Below, piece by piece: positions 33,990 through 41,091 of a stretch of 64,000 bases of DNA (positions are counted from its first letter, which is position 1; each line of letters opens with the position of its first letter). Location of the stretch: the NCBI GenBank assembly GCA_002364215.1, contig DEXQ01000003.1, positions 105,572 through 169,571 of the forward strand. Reading direction: 5' to 3'. This DNA is from Aequorivita sp. UBA3180. Lineage in GTDB: Bacteria; Bacteroidota; Bacteroidia; Flavobacteriales; Flavobacteriaceae. The notes under the pieces are model-generated. The model ran no database searches, had not been told where the DNA came from, and saw only the letters and a list, made by a program, of their open reading frames with translations. A program made the position numbers and the translations under genes.

Positions 33990-34919
33990 TCAATCCTGAA
34001 CAATAATATCTTTTGGATCGTCTTTTTGGTGTTCCGGTTGGATGGTTACGTGGTTTATTCCAAAGTCGTGATACAGTAATTCTTCAACCTTTATCAACAC
34101 GCCATCAAACTCTGAAAGGGTGACGTCTTCATAAAAATCGATATGCGCTTCCAAATGGGTTTCCTGTTCATTCAGTTGCCAAATGTGAATATGGTGCATA
34201 TTCTTTATCTCCGGGATTGTACAAACAGCTTTGTTTATTACTTCCAAATTTAAGTCATCGGGCGTGAAAAGCATCAAAACCTTGAAAGAGCTTTTCAACA
34301 AATCATAACCCATTATCAATAAGTAGAGCGCTATCAAAACGGTCAAAAGGCTATCTACCCAAAACCATTCAAAATATTTCATAAGCAAACCACCAATCAA
34401 AACGGCGACCGATGCTGCCATATCGGTAAGCAAATGCAAATAGGCCGAGCGCATGTTCATATTGCTTTTAGAGTCTTTAAAAAGCAACAAAACACTAAAA
34501 CCGTTAAAGAAAATTCCTAAAATAGCGAGCCAGATTACCAAGCCGCTTTCAATGGCCTGGGGATTGAAAAAACGAAGGATAGCTTCATAAATAAGGTAAA
34601 TTGCAACTATAATCAAAGTAGCAGAGTTTACGAAAGCGGCAATAATTTCAGCGCGTTTGTAACCGAAGGTTTTTTCTACGGAAGCATCTTTTTTTGAATA
34701 TCTGTCGGCAATGTAACTTACAATTAAAGAAAGTACATCACTAAAATTATGAAGTGCATCTGAAAGTAATGATAGACTCCCAGAAATTACGCCTCCAATT
34801 GCTTGCGCAACTGTAATACCAATATTTAAAAGAATGGAAAGTAATAGCTTTCTTCCTTTCAAATCTGGGTGCGAATGCCCATGCGAATCGTTATGGGAAT
34901 GTGCGTGGTTATGCGCCAT
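33990..34919 (-). CDS. Cation diffusion facilitator family metal exporter (CzcD/ZitB-like)
   Basis: A 309-residue inner-membrane Zn/Cd/Co exporter. The N-terminus is rich in histidine (HNHAHSHNDSHGHSHPDLKG), a common metal sensor or chelating loop. Six transmembrane helices follow, with the metal site in SLLSDALHNFSDVLSLIVSY (HxxxD) and MAASVAVLIGG later. A His-rich cytoplasmic C-terminal domain carries IHIWQLNEQETHLEAHIDF. It lies 9 bases after rpiB on the minus strand and is followed by the GNAT gene. There is no metal regulator gene nearby, so control is not visible. Confidence 0.95.
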   Translation of the reverse strand: MAHNHAHSHNDSHGHSHPDLKGRKLLLSILLNIGITVAQAIGGVISGSLSLLSDALHNFSDVLSLIVSYIADRYSKKDASVEKTFGYKRAEIIAAFVNSATLIIVAIYLIYEAILRFFNPQAIESGLVIWLAILGIFFNGFSVLLLFKDSKSNMNMRSAYLHLLTDMAASVAVLIGGLLMKYFEWFWVDSLLTVLIALYLLIMGYDLLKSSFKVLMLFTPDDLNLEVINKAVCTIPEIKNMHHIHIWQLNEQETHLEAHIDFYEDVTLSEFDGVLIKVEELLYHDFGINHVTIQPEHQKDDPKDIIVQD

Positions 34920-34928
34920 TTTATTGGG

Positions 34929-35360
34929 TTATGAACAGGCTATTTTTTCAACGCGATTTTTGTGGCGGCCGCCTTCAAATTCGGTTTTTAGAAAAGTCTT
35001 CACCATTTCAACAGCTTGTGGTTTGCTGGTGAAACGTGCGGGAATACTCAAAACATTGGCATCGTTGTGCTGACGGGCGAGCTCGGTAATTTCTTTGGTC
35101 CAACAAAGGGCGGAACGCACTTTTTGGTGTTTATTGGCGGTCATATTTGCACCGTTTCCGCTGCCACAGATTATGATTCCCATATCTACTTTTCCGTTTT
35201 CAACATCTGCCGCAACGGGATGTATAAAATCTGGATAATCTACACTTGCTTCGCTATCGGTTCCGTGGTTAATAACTGTATGGCCTTCTTTTTCAAGAAA
35301 GGAAACGATTTCAAATTTATACTCTGTGCCTGCGTGGTCGTTGCCGATGGAGATTTTCAT
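34929..35360 (-). CDS. rpiB: Ribose-5-phosphate isomerase B
   Basis: A 143-residue RpiB/LacAB-family isomerase of the pentose phosphate pathway, interconverting ribose-5-phosphate and ribulose-5-phosphate. The substrate-binding start is MKISIGNDHAGTEYKF, then NHGTDSEASVDYPDF, and IIICGSGNGANMTANKH carries the conserved phosphate-binding and anionic hole loop. In the canonical family a catalytic Cys lies in ICGSG; Cys is present here. The ATG at 35360 is chosen because a -7 element lies 16 bases upstream (35376-35383), and the alternative start at 35378 would lie inside that element. Confidence 0.95.
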   Translation of the reverse strand: MKISIGNDHAGTEYKFEIVSFLEKEGHTVINHGTDSEASVDYPDFIHPVAADVENGKVDMGIIICGSGNGANMTANKHQKVRSALCWTKEITELARQHNDANVLSIPARFTSKPQAVEMVKTFLKTEFEGGRHKNRVEKIACS

Positions 35361-35375
35361 GATGCTAATTTTTTT

Positions 35376-35383
35376 CAAAGATA
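35376..35383 (-). promoter_or_regulatory. -7 promoter element for rpiB
   Basis: Minus-strand TATCTTTG (plus CAAAGATA), 16 bases before the rpiB ATG. Confidence 0.5.
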
Positions 35384-35943
35384 AAACATCGTGTATTTAT
35401 TTAAGTAGAAATACATGTATAATTATAGCAGCAACTGTGTTCATTGCCTATTGATTTTCAATTAATAACGATTTCTTAACGGTGGGTTCATAATTTGGTT
35501 AACAACATTGTTGATATTTGTTTGCGGAAAACCGACAATTAAAATTGCACGTTCGGGGATTATTTACAATAGGTTTAAAATTTGCAGAATACCAAAAATT
35601 TAATTCATTTTTTACGTGTAATTTATTAGCAGCATTTCTTTCGTTTCAAACAACATTTCCATAAAAACTTATAAGATTTAGGTTGTCAAAATAGGTTGTT
35701 AACCGTTGTTAACTACTATTGCTATTCCATTATTTTCAAGGCTTTTAAATCTTAAATTTATGTTAACAACGTTTTATTAAAAGGCGATAAATTGATTTCA
35801 AAACAAAACTCAAAAAAGTTATTCCACATATTAACACCCTATAATCATCACCATTTTTTATTTTAAAAATTTAAAAAAAAGAAATGATGTATAATTATAT
35901 GTTGATAACAATAAATTTTGCTGAAATGAATTTTTGATATTTC
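35384..35943. other. 560-bp gene-free AT-rich region; candidate replication origin
   Basis: The only large non-coding stretch in the window. It carries four copies of GTTGTTAAC: GTTAACAAC at 35498-35506 and 35762-35770, GTTGTTAAC at 35695-35703 and 35705-35713. It also has TGTTGATAA at 35900-35908, whose complement TTATCAACA differs by one base from the DnaA box TTATCCACA, and TATTCCACA at 35820 with two mismatches. Strongly AT-rich tracts at 35855-35905 could serve as an unwinding element. No dnaA gene is adjacent. A fifth GTTGTTAAC occurs at 42872, so the motif is not unique here. The origin role is inference. Confidence 0.4.
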
Positions 35944-36183
35944 TTAAACTATTTTCAAGTTGGAAGGATGGTCCAGATTTTTGATAATTTCCGCTGCTTC
36001 TTCAATGTCGTCAATATGTACTTGCAGGCGAATTCCACCAATAGCGTTGGAATAGAAAGGAAAAACACTGATCATTGTTTCATTTTGAAAAAAATAGCGG
36101 ATCTCTGCCTGGTCGAACAATAGCTGAAGCACCGCGTATTCTGCAGGATATTGAAAGATAGCTATGGTCTTAAAGTGCTTCAT
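35944..36183 (-). CDS. DUF2007 family (putative signal-transducing) protein
   Basis: A 79-residue soluble protein of the DUF2007 family. It starts MKHFKTIAIFQYPAEYAVLQ and shows a small ferredoxin-like fold: a strand, helix AVLQLLFDQAEIRYFF, beta pair, then helix IEEAAEIIKNL. In related proteins this domain pairs beta strands of two membrane or receptor modules; the product here is free-standing. It lies alone between the AT-rich gap and a palindromic repeat upstream of rnr. Function unknown. Confidence 0.8.
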   Translation of the reverse strand: MKHFKTIAIFQYPAEYAVLQLLFDQAEIRYFFQNETMISVFPFYSNAIGGIRLQVHIDDIEEAAEIIKNLDHPSNLKIV

Positions 36184-36194
36184 TTTTAAACAGA

Positions 36195-36260
36195 AGTTAT
36201 TAAGTTACTAAGTTATTTAGAAATGCAGCTAATAACTATTAACTTAATAACCTATTAACC
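36195..36260. repeat. Long imperfect palindrome, dispersed element (copy 2)
   Basis: The left arm 36195-36220 (AGTTATTAAGTTACTAAG...) pairs with 36229-36260 around an 8-base spacer. It shares the GTTATTxAGTTACTAAG and AATAACCxATTAACC parts with the element at 30846-30920. It lies just upstream of rnr. Confidence 0.7.
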
Positions 36261-36343
36261 CTTCCCAAGGTACTAAATCTTTCCTAATGTAAACACGTCA
36301 TTCTTTGAGAAGTAGTACTTTTACGCTAATTACAAAAACAACT

Positions 36344-38551
36344 ATGCCAAGACATAAACGAAAAAAGAAAAACAATAAAATTGAAAATCTTTCCCAAACC
36401 ATACTGAACATTCTTCGGAAAGATCATTCACAAGCTTTCAACTACAAACAAATTGCCGCAAAACTACAATTGGACGACCCCAGCAGTAGAAACCAAATAG
36501 TAAAAAAACTAAAGGATCTGCAGGGCAAGGGAAGCATACAGGAAATTGAGCGCGGCAAATACATACTTACCCCTTCCCAAAATTATTACACCGGAAAAGT
36601 AGATATAGCAGGCCGTGGCCAAGGTTATATTATCGTTGAGGATTTAGAGGACGATATTTATGTGAAAAGCAAAAACCTAAACAAAGCCTTAAACGGCGAT
36701 ATTGTTGAAGTATATGTTTTCAAACGCAAAAAAGGCGGAAAGACAGAAGGTGAAGTAACAAAGATTATAGAAAGAAAACGAACAGAATTCGTCGGTACCA
36801 TCCAAGTGCAGGAAAACTTTGCATTTGTTGACGTTACCGATTATAAAATGTACACAGATATTTTTGTGCCGAAGAATAAAATAAACGGTGCAAAAAATGG
36901 TGAAAAGGTTTTAGTAGCCATGGAAGATTGGCCCGAAAAGGCCGATTCACCAACTGGAAGCGTTCTTAAAGTTCTCGGAATGCCTGGAGAGCATAATACA
37001 GAAATCCATTCTATACTTGCGCAATATGGTCTTCCGTATGAATTTCCAAAGGAAGTGGAGGATTTTGCCAATAAAATTGATACTTCAATAAAAGCTTCTG
37101 AAATAAAAAAGCGTCGCGATATGCGCGACGTGCTCACATTTACGATAGATCCAAAGGACGCAAAGGATTTTGACGATGCGCTTTCTTTTGAAAAACTTGA
37201 AAATGGCAATTACGAAATCGGAATCCACATTGCAGATGTTTCGCATTATTTAAAACCTGGAACAGAACTAGATGATGAAGCTTATGAACGTGCAACTTCA
37301 GTGTATTTAGTAGATAGAGTAGTGCCAATGCTTCCGGAAATCCTTTCAAACAACGCTTGTTCCCTTCGCCCAAATGAGGAAAAATATACTTTTTCCGCAG
37401 TTTTCGAAATAACCCCAAAGGCAGAGGTTAAAAAACAATGGTTTGGAAGAACCGTAACGTACAGTGATGCCCGTTTTGCTTATGAAGAGGCGCAGCATAT
37501 TATTGAAAATTCGAAGGATGAAACACATACAATTCCCTCAAAAATTTCAATCACCGATAAGGAATATACGGTTAAACCAGAAATTGCCGAGGCCATTCTG
37601 GAAATGGACCGTCTTGCAAAAACGTTGCGAACCAAGCGTATGCGCGCCGGCGCAATTTCTTTTGATAAAGTGGAAGTGAAATTCATTCTCGATGAAAATA
37701 ACAATCCCGAAGGAGTTTATTTCAAGGAAAGCAAAGATGCGAACAAACTGATTGAGGAATTTATGCTTTTGGCAAACAGAAGTGTTGCCGAATTCATAGG
37801 AAAACAGGAACCTAAAAAGACGTTTGTTTACAGAGTTCACGACGAACCGGACGACGAAAAGATTGCCGCTTTGGAAAATATTATCAAACGTTTCGGCTAT
37901 AAACTGAACACCAAGGATCGCCATTCCACCGCCCAATCCATGAACAAACTTTTAAAGGATGTACAGGGCAAAAAAGAGCAGAATTTAATTGATACGCTCG
38001 CCATCCGCAGTATGAGCAAGGCAATGTATACCACGCATAACATTGGCCATTACGGTCTCGCGTTTGATTATTACACACATTTCACTTCGCCAATCCGTCG
38101 TTATCCCGATGTAATGGTGCATCGATTGCTTCAGCATTATTTGGATGGCGGAAAATCTGCCAAGGAAGAGGAATACGAAGAAAAATGCGACCACAGCAGC
38201 GATATGGAAAATCTCGCCACCAATGCAGAACGCGATAGCATCAAGTATATGCAGGTGAAGTATATGCAGGATCACCAAGACCAGGAATTTTTGGGAGTAA
38301 TTTCAGGAGTTACCGAATGGGGGATCTATGTAGAAATTATTCAGAATAAATGCGAAGGTATGGTCCGTTTGCAGGATTTAAGCGACGACCGTTACGAATT
38401 TGACAGAGATGAATATGCAGTAATTGGCCAGCGCACCAAAAACGCTTATCAATTAGGTGATGAAGTTTATGTAAAAGTGAAGAATGCAGATTTAGTGAAG
38501 AAACATCTTGATTTTACAATGCTTGGGCATCGAAAGGATTATAAAAACTAA
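36344..38551 (+). CDS. rnr: Ribonuclease R
   Basis: A 735-residue 3'-5' exoribonuclease that degrades structured RNA. Order of parts: a basic N-terminus (MPRHKRKKKNNK), a helix-turn-helix-like part, two cold-shock domains (about residues 75-215), and the RNB catalytic domain from about residue 255 with TIDPKDAKDFDDALSF (metal-binding aspartates) and HYGLAFDYYTHFTSPIRRYPD. A C-terminal S1 domain follows (GVISGVTEWGIYVEI). The ATG at 36344 is preferred over the TTG at 36305, since the KKKRK-type start is usual. The lysine-rich tail of enterobacterial RNase R is absent. Confidence 0.96.
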   Translation: MPRHKRKKKNNKIENLSQTILNILRKDHSQAFNYKQIAAKLQLDDPSSRNQIVKKLKDLQGKGSIQEIERGKYILTPSQNYYTGKVDIAGRGQGYIIVEDLEDDIYVKSKNLNKALNGDIVEVYVFKRKKGGKTEGEVTKIIERKRTEFVGTIQVQENFAFVDVTDYKMYTDIFVPKNKINGAKNGEKVLVAMEDWPEKADSPTGSVLKVLGMPGEHNTEIHSILAQYGLPYEFPKEVEDFANKIDTSIKASEIKKRRDMRDVLTFTIDPKDAKDFDDALSFEKLENGNYEIGIHIADVSHYLKPGTELDDEAYERATSVYLVDRVVPMLPEILSNNACSLRPNEEKYTFSAVFEITPKAEVKKQWFGRTVTYSDARFAYEEAQHIIENSKDETHTIPSKISITDKEYTVKPEIAEAILEMDRLAKTLRTKRMRAGAISFDKVEVKFILDENNNPEGVYFKESKDANKLIEEFMLLANRSVAEFIGKQEPKKTFVYRVHDEPDDEKIAALENIIKRFGYKLNTKDRHSTAQSMNKLLKDVQGKKEQNLIDTLAIRSMSKAMYTTHNIGHYGLAFDYYTHFTSPIRRYPDVMVHRLLQHYLDGGKSAKEEEYEEKCDHSSDMENLATNAERDSIKYMQVKYMQDHQDQEFLGVISGVTEWGIYVEIIQNKCEGMVRLQDLSDDRYEFDRDEYAVIGQRTKNAYQLGDEVYVKVKNADLVKKHLDFTMLGHRKDYKN

Positions 38552-38563
38552 AATTTTATATAG

Positions 38564-39241
38564 ATGAAAAATCTAATTTTTATTGCAATACTTTGTGTGT
38601 CAGCTATTTCTTTTTCGCAGCACACTACTGAAGTTGGTGATTTCAGTGAATTGAAAGTTTACGATCTTATTACCGTGAAACTTGTTCCTTCCGACGAAAA
38701 TAAAGTAGTTGTGGAAGGTGAGAATACAGAGTTTGTAAAAACCATAAACGACAATGGAGTTTTAAAGATTAGAATGGAACTTGAGGAACATTTTGATGGA
38801 GATGCTACAACAGTTACCCTTTACTTTACGAATATTTCAATTATTGATGCAAATGAAGGATCTGAAATTTATTCTGAAACTGAAATAAAAGAATCTTCAC
38901 TTGAACTTAAAGCCCAGGAAGGTGGTAAAATAAGCGTAATAGTTGCTAGTGAAAATCTTGAAGTTAAATCTGTTTCTGGAGGGGTAATTAAAGCCAAGGG
39001 AGCTTCACAAAAACAAGATATTAACATCAATTCTGGAGGTGTTTATGATGCTGAAGAGCTTATTTCTCAGGAATCTTATGTTACCGTAACAGCGGGCGGT
39101 GCAGTAACAATTTACTGCTCAGAGAAAATTGAAGCTAAGGTTACAGCGGGTGGAAATATAAAAGTTTACGGAAATCCGAAAAATGTGAAAAAGAAGAAAT
39201 TTGCAGGCGGAAAAATTGAAATAGTTAAAGGTGAAAATTAA
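38564..39241 (+). CDS. GIN-domain (DUF2807) secreted protein
   Basis: A 225-residue protein with a signal peptide (MKNLIFIAILCVSAISFSQ) and then a repetitive beta-helix-like GIN domain of short alternating strands (DFSELKVYDLITVKLVP; EGSEIYSETEIKESSLELKA; TVTAGGAVTIYCSEKIEAKV; TAGGNIKVYGNPKNV). Glycine-turn repeats with the AGG pattern are visible. Members are periplasmic or surface proteins of unknown role. It starts 13 bases after rnr. The C-terminus is basic (KKKKFAGGKIEIVKGEN). Confidence 0.85.
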   Translation: MKNLIFIAILCVSAISFSQHTTEVGDFSELKVYDLITVKLVPSDENKVVVEGENTEFVKTINDNGVLKIRMELEEHFDGDATTVTLYFTNISIIDANEGSEIYSETEIKESSLELKAQEGGKISVIVASENLEVKSVSGGVIKAKGASQKQDININSGGVYDAEELISQESYVTVTAGGAVTIYCSEKIEAKVTAGGNIKVYGNPKNVKKKKFAGGKIEIVKGEN

Positions 39242-39287
39242 TTTTTTAGAGTAATAGGGTAAAAGTAATTTGTATTTTTACCTCACT

Positions 39288-40001
39288 ATGTTTGACGGAT
39301 TACCCTACGCGGCATTTTACGGATTTTTATTGGCTTTTGCAGTCGGCCCAGTGTTTTTCACACTGATTGAAACTGCTATTACAAAAGGTATTAAGGCAGC
39401 AATTTTTTTTGATCTCGGAGCTATTTTTGCCGATATAATTTTCATTATAATAGCTTTTTTCAGTACTAGTAGAATTCTTGAAAAAGTAAAACACGATCCG
39501 GGACTACTTATTTTTGGGGGTGCAATCCTCATAGCTTACGGTATCATTTCATACATACGCACCAACAAATCAATTTTTAAGATTGTCAGGGAGCATTACG
39601 CCGTAAAAGTGAAAAAAAACCTAGGCGGATTATTCCTAAAAGGCTTTCTTTTGAATTTTGTAAACTTCGGCGTTTTGGCGGGCTGGATAGGTACTTTGAT
39701 TATGGCAAACGCACTTACCACTTCAGATAATGGCGTTTTCCTTTTTATTTCAACAGTGTTGGCAACATTCTTTTTGACAGATCTTTTGAAAATGGTATTG
39801 GCTAAAAAACTTAAAAACAAAATGACCCCTCGTTTCATTTTCAGAACAAAAAAATGGGTGAGTATTTTAATACTGGGATTTGGAGTTTTATTGCTTATCC
39901 AAGGTATTTTTCCAAAGGGAGTAGAAGCAGGGCTTGAAAGGATACCGGGACAGCAAGAACAAACTGAAAAACCCATTCCGCCCGTAGAGGAACCTTTATA
40001 A
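39288..40001 (+). CDS. LysE family translocator
   Basis: A 237-residue inner-membrane protein with six predicted helices, of the LysE/RhtB exporter family. It opens with the family pattern FLLAFAVGPVFFTLIETAI and carries a second repeat-like GVLAGWIGTLIMANALT. The Bacteroidota clade of the family has an extra C-terminal extension; here the tail is QQEQTEKPIPPVEEPL, proline and acidic rich. It probably exports an amino acid or derivative. The ATG at 39288 is used rather than TTG 39270. It ends 2 bases before the convergent lipoprotein gene. Confidence 0.88.
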   Translation: MFDGLPYAAFYGFLLAFAVGPVFFTLIETAITKGIKAAIFFDLGAIFADIIFIIIAFFSTSRILEKVKHDPGLLIFGGAILIAYGIISYIRTNKSIFKIVREHYAVKVKKNLGGLFLKGFLLNFVNFGVLAGWIGTLIMANALTTSDNGVFLFISTVLATFFLTDLLKMVLAKKLKNKMTPRFIFRTKKWVSILILGFGVLLLIQGIFPKGVEAGLERIPGQQEQTEKPIPPVEEPL

Positions 40002-40003
40002 AA

Positions 40004-40432
40004 CTATTTGTATTTATAATTTTTTCCACCATCCTGAACTTCAATTGTTACTATACTATCCAAGGGTATTTCACGGTCAAAACCTTTTGCCAACCGTGCG
40101 CGGCTACCTTTTAAAGTATCATTTTCCAGAATAACGGTGTCAAAATAAAAATGATATTTTTTACCATTAACGTGTGTAACCCGCATTTCTATTGAGGGAG
40201 AATTGTCTAAATAAGTACGTTTACCATCTTTTTCTGTAACAATGATTCGTTTAATGTTGTTGGAGTTGTATTTTATATTTCTATAAAACAGAGGATTATC
40301 AATCTTCACCTGTTTCATAGTTTCTGAAGTTTCCTTCATCATTTGCTCCCGAAAACTTTCTACCGGAATTGTATATGTTGTGCAGGCAATAAATAAAGAA
40401 CAAATTATTGAGAGTATAGCTAATTTACGCAT
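40004..40432 (-). CDS. Hypothetical lipoprotein
   Basis: A 142-residue protein with a lipoprotein signal (MRKLAILSIICSLFIACTTY, Cys at about residue 17). The mature part has a beta-rich series of basic strands (YNSNNIKRIIVTEKDGKRTY; SIEMRVTHVNGKKYHFYFDT) and ends VTIEVQDGGKNYKYK. The ATG at 40432 gives the proper signal; the frame before it is part of a terminator and tRNA. It is likely a periplasm-facing protein of unknown role, convergent with LysE. Confidence 0.72.
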   Translation of the reverse strand: MRKLAILSIICSLFIACTTYTIPVESFREQMMKETSETMKQVKIDNPLFYRNIKYNSNNIKRIIVTEKDGKRTYLDNSPSIEMRVTHVNGKKYHFYFDTVILENDTLKGSRARLAKGFDREIPLDSIVTIEVQDGGKNYKYK

Positions 40433-40451
40433 TCTTAGAATATTAAGTATT

Positions 40452-40484
40452 AAAAAAACCTTCAACGTTTTGTTGAAGGTTTTT
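40452..40484. terminator. Hairpin terminator downstream of tRNA-Cys
   Basis: Stem CCTTCAAC/GTTGAAGG around GTTTT, flanked by runs of A and T so that it reads in both directions. On the minus strand it follows the tRNA-Cys 3' end. Confidence 0.75.
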
Positions 40485-40486
40485 AG

Positions 40487-40557
40487 AGGTATCGAGCGGA
40501 TTCGAACCGCTGTAGCAGCTTTTGCAGAGCTGAGCCTAGCCACTCGGCCACGATACC
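40487..40557 (-). tRNA. tRNA-Cys (GCA)
   Basis: Minus-strand cloverleaf of 71 bases. Acceptor GGTATCG pairs with CGATACC plus discriminator T, the D arm is TGGCCGAGTGGCTAGGC, anticodon stem CAGCT/AGCTG holds loop CTGCAAA (anticodon GCA), and the T arm is AGCGGTTCGAATCCGCT. CCA is not encoded. A U at the discriminator position is characteristic of tRNA-Cys. Confidence 0.97.
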
Positions 40558-40569
40558 CTATTAGGCTTG

Positions 40570-40577
40570 CAAATGTA
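40570..40577 (-). promoter_or_regulatory. -7 promoter element for tRNA-Cys
   Basis: Minus-strand TACATTTG (plus CAAATGTA), 13 bases from the tRNA 5' end, identical in sequence and near-identical in spacing to the CAU tRNA promoter. Confidence 0.55.
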
Positions 40578-40614
40578 AAAAAATTATACTTAAAAATCCT
40601 ATATAAAAAACAAA

Positions 40615-40971
40615 TTACCGTTTCCTTTTCATCGTTACGCTCACTTCTGCCACATCGCCACCAATGGGCGGATTCTTTTTGGCAACGCTTACTTTCACGT
40701 GTGTAACCATTTCAACTTTTAAAAAAATAGAATCGATTATTCGTTTTGCAACGTGTTCCAAAAGCTTGGAACGCAATTCCATTTCTTCCACAACAATTTT
40801 TTGCAACAAAACATAATCCACAGTATCTGCAAGATTATCTGTATCGGAAGCGTTTTTTAAATCTGCCTTTACTGAAAGATTTACCAAATAATCAGAACCT
40901 ATTTGTCCTTCCTCCAACAAACATCCGTGAAAAGCGTAGATTTTTATGTTTTTTAAACGAATGGTTCCCAT
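40615..40971 (-). CDS. folB: Dihydroneopterin aldolase
   Basis: A 118-residue enzyme of the tetrahydrofolate pathway (dihydroneopterin to 6-hydroxymethyl-dihydropterin). The family pattern MGTIRLKNIKIYAFHGCLLEE opens the protein, followed by the substrate-binding Tyr/Glu in YLVNLSVKADL, ADTVDYVLLQK, and the pterin-binding end AKKNPPIGGDVAEVSV. Length is standard. The start at 40971 lies 16 bases from a -7 element. It diverges from glnS over a 120-bp spacer that contains a dispersed palindrome. Confidence 0.93.
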   Translation of the reverse strand: MGTIRLKNIKIYAFHGCLLEEGQIGSDYLVNLSVKADLKNASDTDNLADTVDYVLLQKIVVEEMELRSKLLEHVAKRIIDSIFLKVEMVTHVKVSVAKKNPPIGGDVAEVSVTMKRKR

Positions 40972-40986
40972 AAAACTAATTTTTAG

Positions 40987-40994
40987 CAAAGATA
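40987..40994 (-). promoter_or_regulatory. -7 promoter element for folB
   Basis: Minus-strand TATCTTTG (plus CAAAGATA), 16 bases before the folB ATG. Confidence 0.5.
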
Positions 40995-41006
40995 AAAGAG
41001 AATATA

Positions 41007-41034
41007 GGTTTAGGCACAGTCGAAACCTTTTTTT
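41007..41034. repeat. CAGTCGAAACC dispersed palindrome, intergenic copy
   Basis: GGTTTAGGCACAGTCGAAACC followed by a T run. GGTTT/AAACC ends are palindromic. The 17-base CAGTCGAAACCTTTTTT is shared with a site inside gltX (46236-46252), and AGGCACAGTCG is shared with 54194-54204. Confidence 0.7.
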
Positions 41035-41061
41035 GGACAACTTCTTTTTCACTTAATTGGT

Positions 41062-41069
41062 TACCTTTG
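41062..41069 (+). promoter_or_regulatory. -7 promoter element for glnS
   Basis: TACCTTTG matches TAnnTTTG, 22 bases before the glnS ATG. Confidence 0.5.
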
Positions 41070-41091
41070 TACCGCTTAAAAAATTTACCAT

